Shown here piece after piece: positions 10,101 to 22,100 of a DNA stretch of 64,000 nt. Each line of letters starts with the position of its first letter. The stretch's first letter is position 1. The position numbers were made by a program, and so were the translations under genes. The notes beneath the pieces are model-generated. The model worked only from the letters and a program-made list of their open reading frames with translations. It was not told the origin of the DNA and ran no database searches. The DNA lies in the NCBI RefSeq assembly GCF_029962835.1, contig NC_080574.1, positions 27,378,001 through 27,442,000 on the forward strand, in the 5' to 3' direction. Source of the DNA: Magnolia sinica. Taxonomy: Eukaryota > Streptophyta > Magnoliopsida > Magnoliales > Magnoliaceae.

Positions 10101-13100
10101 AAGGATACATTTAGTTATCTACTACTACTACTACTAGGGGGATGTCACAGACAATGCATGTGGAGAGAGTTGGGGAGAGAGAAAAAAGGGAGAGAGACCA
10201 AGGGAAAGGGTGCGGCTACATGCATATGGACTACATGCGGTGGGAGAAAGTGAGAAGGGTTTCAACTGTGCCATGCCCACATTTTCTAGTGTTATGACCC
10301 ACTCGAGCTTTAGACTTGCCTCGTTTCTGGGCCAACACTGTAACATGATCTAGCACAATAGGTTTACGGTTTGGATGTTACGGATTCATCGCAGTAGGCC
10401 CACCAGAGCGTTAGTCGCACATGCTCCCTTCTGTGTGGGCTACACTCAAAAGAAGAGAAGAAGGGGTGCAGGCTACTCCTGTGAGGGAGTTGAAAGGACA
10501 CAAGTGCCCTTGGGTCAAAGGAATACACAAACAAAAAAATTGAAGGGTTTTCCCTCCCCATGACTAATCACATGGGTAAAAATGTCTAAAAGATCCTTGC
10601 ATCATATGTAGTATAGATGTAACAAACAAACTCCACTCACTTCATACTGAGCCATTAAGACATCTGTTACTCAATTTATCCTTTTGCATACTTTATTTTT
10701 GTACTTATGTTTTTATTTATTTATCTTGACATTTACGTCTTTGATGTTAACTATTATTTATTTAGTAATATATTTTGATTACATAACCTTAATGGCGTGA
10801 ATTAAAATATCTGTCTGTTTCTACGTTACACAGACTATATGTTTCAGCTTAACACCACAAATCGCTTTGTAACATGGCATATTTTACCTAAGCTTTTTCA
10901 TGTCTCGAACTAGGCTATTGTTACCGTCCTCTGACTCTGTATGTTAAACTTCGCAGGTGAAGGAGATTCTCATTGAAGAGTCAAATGTGCAGCCTGTCAA
11001 CAGCCCAGTGACAGTTTGTGGTGACATCCATGGCCAGTTCCACGATCTAATGAAACTATTTCAGACCGGAGGTCATGTACCTGAGACAAACTACATTTTT
11101 ATGGTAACCTTCTATGCGGCACGAATGTAGTGTTCTTCCATTTCACCTTACTAGTGGATATTGATTCGTCATACACCATGGCAGGGTGATTTTGTTGATC
11201 GTGGTTACAACAGTCTGGAAGTTTTCACAATTCTTTTGCTTCTGAAAGCAAGGTATCTCTATATGTATGTCCATTTGATATTTTGATCACTTTTGCCACT
11301 GCTGGTGCCACTCTGTCTCTGCCCCCCCGGGTGCTTCAAGAACAGAGCACTGCCCTTTTTTTGTCTTTGATCTTTTCAAATTTTTTTTTTTTTTTATCAG
11401 ATACCCTGCGAATATAACACTTCTGCGTGGAAATCATGAAAGCAGACAACTAACTCAGGTATGTTCTTATATCATAATTTAGATCCATTGTTGGTTGGTA
11501 GTATTGATTTTGTGTGGTTCCACGAAACCTTTTGCAGAAATTTATGTAATCCCACCTAAAATTTTCTCTTTTGCATGTTCATTCAACAGCTTCTTGTATT
11601 TTAAAATTTGGATTGTTTAACATCGATGATGCTCCCCAATGTCTGCTTATTGTGTATGAACAAGGCAGAGTTGGTCAATCACCTTTTCCCTCAATGCAAA
11701 TTCTCAATATAAGTTTGGGAGACTGTTCTTTAAATCTTTGATACATCTTGGGTGACGCCGGAATCTGTTGAAGCCCTTTTATTGGATTGGCATGGTGGCA
11801 GGATAGGAAAAGAAGGAAAGGTTGTGTAGTGGTGGGCTCTTATGGCCATTCTATGTGCCATTTGGGAGAGAAATAATTGCTGTTTTACAAATTTGAGTGG
11901 GTTTGGGGTTGTAAATAGAGTCAAATGAGATATTGTGCATTGGGCCTCTTGGATAAAAGATGTGGGTGGTTTTAGTGTAGTTTCTTTGCTGGGTTTATAA
12001 AGGTTTTTCCCTTTGGTTGCTTTTTTGGCAGTTTAATAAAATTTTGGTGCTTCTCAAAGAAAAGAAAACCTTTATAAGTTAAATAGATGGCTAATTAAGT
12101 AAAAAATAAAGATGGTTTGCATCTTTGAAATTCCTTATTTTTTTGGTACAAAAACTAATTGTAGTGTGTAATGTACTGTCTTAGTCCTTGTCCTGGTTGT
12201 TTTGAATCTCTAAGGGGCTGTTTGGTAGCAACAAACATTTTGGACAAGTCTCTTTTCCATGGTTTTTCTGCACAGAGCCCCAAAAATAAAGGCCTAGTCC
12301 AAATATTTTGACCACCGGCGGTCTTCCTTGTTCCTCCAAAAAGTGGAAACTAGCCAGTCCTTGTAATGGTACATGGTGGACCATGCTCCTGTGAACAAGG
12401 CATTCCATAACGCTATGGTGCCTGTAACAGCCACTGCCATTACCACGTTATGATATGGGCTGTAATGGCTGTTACGTTTTTTTTTTTGGTTTTTAAGAAC
12501 CTATCTCGCCCCCTTTAATGGCTGTTAAGGTCAATTTCCATTACGGCCATTACCACCCCGTGACGCGTAATGCTTACCACTATTGCCGTAAGCTTATGTA
12601 ACTATTTTGGAATACCTTGCTTGTGGTACACATGCCACATGTGCTAATGTGCCACAGGTGCCATTGTTTATCTTCAAGCACCGACAATGTGCTATCTTTG
12701 ACCCTTTGTGCCCTTCAAGTGTCACATTTTTCACACGTACTATTAACTCTTTAAGTCTTAAGCATGAAATGGGGGATGACTCCTATATACACATTTCTGG
12801 TAGCAACTGTATATTGAGATATCAAATAGTCAATATGTTAAGGTTAGATATATTTTAGAACCTTCCTTCAACAAGACAACTACTCTCCTATTCTAAAGAG
12901 AGATGCCTGAGAACTGTGGTTTAACCACTGGAGTAATTTAATCTTTTGCATAGAGAATTACTAAAAAAATTCAATGTCTGTCAGTGGATCAATTTCATCT
13001 CACCATTACCTTATTGATGCTATTTTTTTTTTTTTCCTACAACTAGCGGTCGTCTGTGAAAAAGAACCTGATGGTTGTCTCTGCTTCATCTTGACCCAGG

Positions 13101-16100
13101 CTTGCTGCTTCCATTTAAAATTTCCCGATAAGTATTTTTAAAACTGCCATCCCTGTTACCGCTCATTAGGTAAATCCCAAGTGGAAATGAACTTTGGGTT
13201 GTGCTCATGTAGGTCTTGTCAAGTTGTCGGTGAATGGAATCTTTGTAACTATATAAGTGACAGGCCCACAGGAACACCAACAAAAAGTAGGTATGGTTAT
13301 TATTATTTTGAAAGGCAATATTGGGTCCCATGTTTTCTTTGGAGAGTCCATTGGGTTTGTATTTGGACTTCGTTCCCTCTTCGATTTTCCTTAGTAAGTT
13401 TTCTCATTATATTTTTTAAAGAGGAAGTAGATTCTGTAGTAGGAGTGTCACCTTAATATTTTCATGCACAACTCTTAAGGTATCAAATGGAAGTAACAAG
13501 GCACATGTGAAAACAAATTTTGTATCCAATTCATGTGGCTCCACCGCTAAGTACTCTTTTATTGTAGAATTGGCCAACCATTTTTCTTTTGTTCCATTCT
13601 TGAGCTCTTCCATTAAAGATTTTTTTTTTTTTCCCCTCTTTTTTGGATATAAAATGCAAGTGATCCCTTTACATTTTCCTCAATGGGATGCTTGGTGCCC
13701 AAAATATTTATGCTAGGCCAAAGATTTGCAAGTGCAAAGAGCTTAGTCATTAGAAGAGTCAAGGAGCAAGAGTGGCAACAAATAATAGATATGTCGTTTT
13801 GTGTAATGCAGCTCGAGATGCAAACTGGATCAGAGATTATGGGCAATACATGCCTGAAAGCAACAGCATTTTTTTTAAAGGCCAAGAAACCTTTATTAAA
13901 GAAGTGCCATGAAAAGTGAACCTCAAAACTACAGCTCTGCCCTCACAAATCAATCACTTTGGATGGAGGCATTAATACAATTGATCCAAGATAAAACATC
14001 GAAGTTTGCTTTCTCAAATACATCCTTTCTTGACTCGCTCTTATCATGGAAAGAACGATTCTTCCTTTCCTCTCATAGCGCAAATTACTGTCAACAAAAT
14101 TAACCTCCACACCACCGTCTCTTCACTCCTGACTCCTCCCTCATGCCATGCTAGAAAGAGCTTGCCAATAGACCCTGGCATCACCCAAGAGATCTTAAAA
14201 CAATCAAGGAACCTCTCCCGCACCTTCCGAGCAAAGGTGCAATGGATGAACAAGTGGTTCACCATCTCCGCATCTTTCTAACACATAGTACAACAATTGG
14301 GGATGCCAACGATCTCTTTTGCAAGTTGTCAATTGTGAGCACCCTGTTCATTCCCACTAACCAAGCGAAAGCCGCTGACTTGGAAGGTGATAGGACTAAA
14401 CATAAGAAGTCTGATCACATGTCACATTCAAAGAGTTTTCAGTCAACAAGCTATAGAAGAATCCGTCTTGGAACAGATTGTACTTACCTTGGACTACACC
14501 ATCAAATCACTCATGCTTAGGGGGCTTGATGTGTTGGTGCCTCTTTAAAAGCCGAATGAACTTCACTGCCTCCTCATCCGACAAGTTTCTTCCAAAGCGG
14601 CGAGGGGGTGCAAAGGTCGACTTTTGGAGAAGCACGACGCTGCTGAAATGTCTCGGTCTGGGGCAAGGTAGGCAATTAACGGAAACTCCTGGAGGGGTTG
14701 CCCCAATCCACTAGTCTTGCCAAAATCTAATCCTTTATCCGTTTCCACATGAAAACTTGAATCCCTCTTTGAACTTGCTTACCATTATGTCCCTTGCCTG
14801 CCTTTCATATCCTAAAAGCCCAATAACGAACCGTTCACCCACTAAACCCCCTTCTTGAATGCCATATTTACTTGCAATCACCTCCCTCTACACCCTCCCT
14901 TCATCTACCCCAAACCTCCACAACCATTTCTTCAGCAAAGTGTGATTCATCCGCTCCAATTTCCTAAGCCCCACCCCCCTTCTTGATACGGTTCACATGT
15001 CTCATCTCATTTAAGATGGAAAATTTTCTTCACTTCGGCACATTGCCATAGAAAGTTGTGTCTCAACTTATCCAACATTGCTGATGGGAACTTAAAGAGG
15101 GATATATAATAGATTGGTAGATTCGAAATTGTAGCTTTAATCAATGTGAGCCTCCCCCCCAGGGAAAGGTGTTGACTCTTCCACCTAGATAGTTTCCTCT
15201 CTATCCTTTTTATCACATTTTTTCGCAAATGTTTAGTAGGCTTGCCAACACACAATGTGAGCCCAAGATACGATGACAAGAGATTCCCAACCTGGCACGC
15301 AAACACCTCTGCGAGCCTTTTCACCTCTTCTTTTGCTGATACCCAATAGCTCACTATTGAAAATATTAACCTTTAAACTAGAGACTACCTCAAAGGACCT
15401 CACTATTTTTCATAGATTGTCCACTATCCCAACATTAGCATTGCAAAAGAGGATCTTGTCATTGGTGAACTGAAGACATGAGATCTTTAAGTCAGTGTTC
15501 TTCACCCGAAAGTTGTTATCAACCCAACTGATTGACCTTTTTCCAACATTTTCCTCAATGCTTTTGTCACCACCACAAACAAAATAAGGTGAGAGCCGGT
15601 TCCCTTACTAGAGACCTCTCACTGCTTGAAAAAATCTTTTAGGAGAGCCGTTAACTAGCACAGAGGACCTGGCTGAGCGCACACATCTTGGATCCATCTT
15701 TTCCATTTTTAACCACACCCCAACATCCCCAACATATAGTCCAAGAAATCCCAACTTCACATGATTGTCAACTTTCTCAATATCCAGCTTACAAATAATA
15801 CTGTTTTTTCTTTCCCAATGCCTCAAGTCGACACACTTGGGCAATTAGAGCACTATCTAGAATCTACCCTCATTGTGCTGAGTTATAAAAAAAAAAAAAA
15901 AAACACCTCGGGGTTTTGACATAACACTAACTTGCATTGCTTGAAATCTTGTAGGCCCCTCCAATAAGGCCGATGAGCCTAAAATCCTGCAAGCTTTTGG
16001 CTCCTTCGACTATCAAGATGATAACAATAAATGATGCCCTTAGCTATGACAAAATCTGACCTATCTCCCAGAATTCAGATAAGAAATACAAGAAATCATC

Positions 16101-19100
16101 CTTCACTATGTCCAAAAAGACCTTAGAATGCCAATGAAACCCCTCCAGCCCGCATCCCCTGAAAAATGAATCCACCACACCTTTGACCTCCTCCATGGAA
16201 AATGGTTTTTTATACCTGTCAGTCTTCTCCCCCGATAGTTGGCTAAAGGGCAGATTGTTGAACGTAACCCTCATCTGTAAGCAACTCCTTAAAAAATTTC
16301 ACAAATTGAATAGCAAACCTAACTATTTTCTTCAATCCTACTACCAGCCACTAGCATGCTATGGATCATATTGTTCCTCGCTCGAGCACTTGCAATTCCA
16401 TGAAAGAATTTAGTAATTTTGTCTCCTTTAAGTCTCATTGCACGAGAGTGTTGCCTCCATTTTATCGCTTCTTCCTTAAGATGCTTCAAATGTTCGAGCG
16501 AAATGTTGACTCGCAAGGCCTTCTCTACTTCCGAAATTGCGTCGCACTCCTCCTTAATGTCAATGGCTTGGATTTCCTGAAGTATAGACTCCACTTTAGC
16601 TTCCTTGATCCCTCCTCCTTGTCACCTCTCTCATCTTCCCTCTCAGAAGCTTTAGTTTTTGAAATAATTTGAACCCATCATAACCTTCAACTTCAAAAGA
16701 TTTCCACCACTCCTTCACTAACTTTAGAAAACCCTCCACTTGTTGCCGCATCAACTTAAATCGGAATGTCATGTGTCCCCAATTCTCCTCAGTCACCTCC
16801 AACAAAATTGAATAGTGGTCGGAAACTGGCCTTGGAAGGCCTCTCTGCTGCGCTTAAGGATACTCATACACCCACTCGCGGGAGACTAGGAAACGATCCA
16901 ACGTAGACTTGACTGCCCTTTCTTGCCCATTCATCCAAGTGAACTTCACTTCACTCATGGGGAGATTCACCATTTCATTTCTTACCATCCATTCCAAGAA
17001 AGCTTGCATGCTCTGCATGATACAACCACCACTCAACTTCTCCAATGTAAAACTGATCACATTGAAGTCATCCCCCACACATTTTGAGTGTTGCCACCTC
17101 CAGTGGATCTCATCTAGCTTCTCTTAGAAGGCCAAACATAATGTTGCTAATTTGGACCGTAGACAACAGGGAAGATCCATCAGAAACTCGATGGACCCTC
17201 CTTCGGCAACACTGAAATAGAGAATGGTCCACACCACCAATACTCCTTTTTCCACAGGGGAAAGTTCCAAATCACCAGAATTCCCCTAGCAACACTGATC
17301 GCATTGAGAGCCACCTAGTCCTTTCCACCCAATTTTGAATCAACCACCTTCTTATTAAGGCCATCATTTTGATCTCCTGTAGCGCAATTGGCTGGGCCTT
17401 CTTTTCTCCCTACTCCCTAAACCCCTTACGTTCCAGCTAAGGATCTTCACAAGCAAGAAGAAGAAGAGAAAATTCTTCATAGAAAAGAAAAGAGCTAACT
17501 TTGATTCCACCATAACTATTTGTAAAAAAGTGTCTTTACATGCTTATATACTTATTCTTAAAGAAAAGGAAACACTTATTTTAAAAAAAGAAGTAGCAAA
17601 GGAAAACCCATTGTAGTTCTCATCATCCATTACTTCTAGTCCTAACCAGCTATTTAATAAAAATATTATAATGATAGAAAACCTTCAATCCCGTTACAAC
17701 CATATACCTTTTATGTAAATTGGTTGTAACTTACACCAATTGTATCATAATCAGATGATCTAGGCTTGTTTGAAGCTAATTCAATAGGGTTTCAAATGGG
17801 ATCAATTTCATGGACAACATTGATATTTGAGAAGTGGCTCATTAAATAAGATATGATTGGTGCTTTCATAATAGGAATTCTTCGATTAAGGGGGTGGTTA
17901 ATCAGATTGTGTTGTTAATCAGGGAGTGGGTTCCCTCACGGGGTTTTTGTTGTTGTTTTTGTTTTTTTCCTTTCTCTTTCAGTTTTGTTTCTTTCAAGGG
18001 ATGGTTAATCGTTTTTTTTTAACACACCCCAACCTACGCCACATGGGCGCTCGATCTCGTGATCTCAGTGTTGAAATAGAGGTTGTCTACCACTGAACCA
18101 TGAATATGTTGTTAATCAGGGAGTGGGTTTCTCGCTTTTTGCGCCCCCCCCCCCCCTGGTTTTGTTGTTTTCTTTTCGGCCTTTGGCCTTTAATAAAGTG
18201 TATTATTTGTTGAGAAAAAAAAAAGGAAAAGAAAAGTGGCTCACCAAATATATGACCAAAACACCAAAGGAGCCCGGCTGACTCTTAACTCTAACAACTA
18301 AGTAAATGACTACTAACTTAGTCTATAATACTCATTAGGGGAGGAACTTGGGCAGATTGGGCTGGGTTGAGGGTCAACACAAGCCCAACCCAACCTTAAA
18401 AGGAGTCAAGAGGAGTGATGCAACATTAGACCAACCCAAGGTATTGAACACTCAACCCTAACACAGTTTTACTTTGGTCTGGTTAACACTTGCAACTAGT
18501 AAACTAATCCATAAAATTGAACATGTAGCCATCAAATATCACCTGCAATTTCTGAAATAAGACCAACAAAATAAAGTTGACAATCACCAATCATAAAAAA
18601 ATAAATAAATTGATAAACATTTGACATGTGGCCCAAATCAGTTCCGATCATGAACTCTATTTTCCATGCATGGATTTTTTATTTTTAATATGAATCCAAT
18701 ATAGCATGGACGGTTCCAACCATGAACTTTATTTTCTATCTAGGTCATGATTTTACATTTATATTATGTAAGTCAAACTTATATGTCTACATACCGCGTA
18801 TAAGGTCAAGTTTAGGTTGGGTTGAGTTGCCTGAGGCCTCATCCCAAGCCCAACCCCAACCCAACTATGGTCGGGTTGAGGATTGTGAACCCAATCCCAA
18901 CTCACATGTCCCCGTGTGGTGTCCACACGATGGAAGGAAGAAATGTTAGCTTGTTCTTTGTAGTGCTTTTAAATAAAGGGGAAATGTCAAAATGTCCCTC
19001 ATTTAGAACTATTATGGTGCAGTGTTTTATTAAGGGCATATATTAGTCATTTTACATGGTTGTAGGCTTTTCTTTTTGTAAAAGCCTATATGAAGGCCTC

Positions 19101-22100
19101 TTTAGACGTGTTAATGCTATGAATATGATTGATGTTTTGGAGAAAAGTTAAACATGTTTTTCATCATCATCATCATCTAAGCCTTATCCCAATTAAGGAA
19201 GTCTTATTTATTTATTTATATAATTAAGAGCTTTGTGTTTGTGTGAGGCGTGTGTTGATTGGTTAATTTTTGCATGTGTTAGTAAGCATTTCTATTTTTC
19301 CATTTTTTGTTTTCCACAATCCTTGCTTTCTTACCTTTGATCCATTTCGCATAACAGGCTGCATTAAAAGTAATGGGAAGCAAAAAATGCTTGAAAAATA
19401 AGAAAATAAAATTTTTACTCCATAATTATTCATAAAAGAGTCTTTTACATGCTCATGTACATATTCTTAATGTAAATGAAACCCTTAATATAATCCTAGG
19501 AATCCATTACTTCTAATTTTAACAATCTATTTCAATAAAAAAACATTAAAATGACCAAGCCTTTGAGTTGTTTAACTACCATCAGAGTTCGAAATATCGG
19601 TATCGCGCAATGTATCGCATCCTTGGGATACAGATACGTATCGGTTATCGCACGGGATATATCGTTTATATCGCATAATTTATCGCACTTTTTGGGAAAC
19701 ATTGGGAAAATGGTTGAATTTTTCAATGAAACTTCAGGGATGGTTATAAAAGACTTTAATACACACTTTTAAATCATAACATCTCAAAAAAAAAAAAAAA
19801 AGTACAGACAATAGGTTTCCTTTGTATAGGGTCATAAGCCATACATTGTCTGATTGAACTAAGTCAACTATATTCAAATATAATGTATAACATTTATAAC
19901 CATATCAAAACATGTATGAAAACACAACTAAGTGGACCCCACCACAAAAAAAAAAAAAAACAGTGGGGACAGTGCCACCCGCCGTTGAAACCTTCCTTCT
20001 TCGAAACCAAGATGTGCGTGAGACCCTTAGTGTGGCCCCTTGCCATTATATATGTGTTGTATCCACAACATCCATCCATTTGGAGAGATCATTTTAGGTC
20101 TTGAGCCAAAGAATTAGGCTGATCCAAAGCTCAAGTGCACCCTATCATAGATAACAATGGGGGCAATGACACCCACCATTGAAACTTGAAACCACTTTTA
20201 TGGGGTCCACCATAATGTTTATTTTTGATCCAATCTATTCATAAGTTCATACAAATATTTGCTAAGGTAAAACACAAATATCAGCTCGATCGAAAACTTT
20301 TATGGCCCTCACAAAGTTTTTAATGGTAGGATTTCAATCCCCATTGTTTTGTGTGGTGGGGTACCTTTGGATTTGACCCATTATTTGTCTCATGACCTAA
20401 ACTAATATCTCCAAATGGATGTACAAAATGGATATTCGATACATACATTTATGTGGGCCACCTTTGATGATATATTATATATCCACTACGTTCATTCATT
20501 TTTGCGGATCCTTCTGGAACGTTTTTCCAAACTTTAAGTACATCCAAATCTCAGGTGGACCACACCACATGAAACAGTGATTATTGAACGTTCACCGTTA
20601 AAAATATATCAAGGCCTACTTTAAGTAGATCCTTAATGTTTATTTGTCATTCAAATCGTTGATAAGGTCAATAAAAACCGAATGAAGGAAATGTACAAAA
20701 ATTAGTGTAAACCAAAACTTTTGTGGCCTATAAAATACTTTTAACAGTCATTCACCAGTTTTTCTGGTGTGGTTCACCTGAGATCTCAATCTGCTTAATT
20801 TTTCATATAATATCCTTAAATTATATGAAAAGACGGATGGATGGCTTGGATAAAAAATATACTGGACCCCACAGAGCCCATTACAGACCGTTTGTCTGTA
20901 TTTGCGCATCAATTAAAAAAGTACTAGATTGCGTCCTACCACAACCCATCTCCAGCTGAGAATGGGCAGCACCTTTGATTGGCCACCGTGATGTATGGGT
21001 CTTATCCACACCGTCCATCCGTTTTTTCGTATCATTTTACAGTATAAGCCCAAAAATCAGGAAGATCCAAGGCTCAAGTGGACCACACCACAGGAAGCAA
21101 TGGTGATAATGACTCTCATCGTTGAAACTTTTCTAGGGCTCACCGTGATGTTTATTTTCCATCCAACCTATTCATAAAGTTATGTAGACCTGGATGAAGA
21201 GAAAACACAAATATCAGCTCCATGCAAAACTTTTGTAGCCCCCAAAAAGTTTTCAACGGTAAGAGTTTAATCCCCATTTTGTAGTCCACTCGAGCCTTGG
21301 ATCTGCCTATTTTTGGGTTTATACCCTATAATGATATGAAAAAATGAATGGACGGTGTGGGTAAGACCCGTACATCTCGTGGCCATTCATGGAAGCGGAT
21401 TAGCTGTACCACACACCAGCTATATAGCTATTGTGGGTACGTGTCGTGCGAAGACGAGCGCTAACACTCCTCGAGCTCCGAATTGTATGACCGGTTCAAA
21501 GGAGATCAAAATTAGATGGGCCTACAATGATGTATTTATTATATCCACACTGTTAATCCATTTGGCGTGATCATTTTAGAGGATGAGCCAAAAAATGAAT
21601 CATATCCAAAGCTCAAATGGACCACACCACATATAGCAGCTGTGATAATGATTTTCACCGTTAAAACATTTTTAGGGCCCACCATAACGTTTATTTTCCA
21701 TCCAATATGTTCATAAGGTCAGAAAGACCTGGATTAAGAGGAAAACAAATATTATATTGATCCAAAACTTCTGTGACCCCAAAAGGTTTTCAATGGTAGA
21801 CGTTCAATCTCCCACTGCATTTTTCAGTGTGGTCCACTTGTTCTTTAGATTTGTCTTATTTTTCAGCTCAAGACTTACGACGAGCTCGCCAAATAGATGG
21901 ATGGTTTGGATACAACGTATTCCTCATAGTAAGACCCACAGAACTTGCTAACGTCAATATAGCAGCTATATAGCTGGTGTGTGGAACACCAGCTAATCCA
22001 CTTCCGCCGCTCAAAGCTGTTGCTCGTTCCCACCTTCCGAAGAAGATGGCATCCTCAAAAAAGGCTTCCGAAGCCATTCTCGCAGCAACAGGGATAGAGT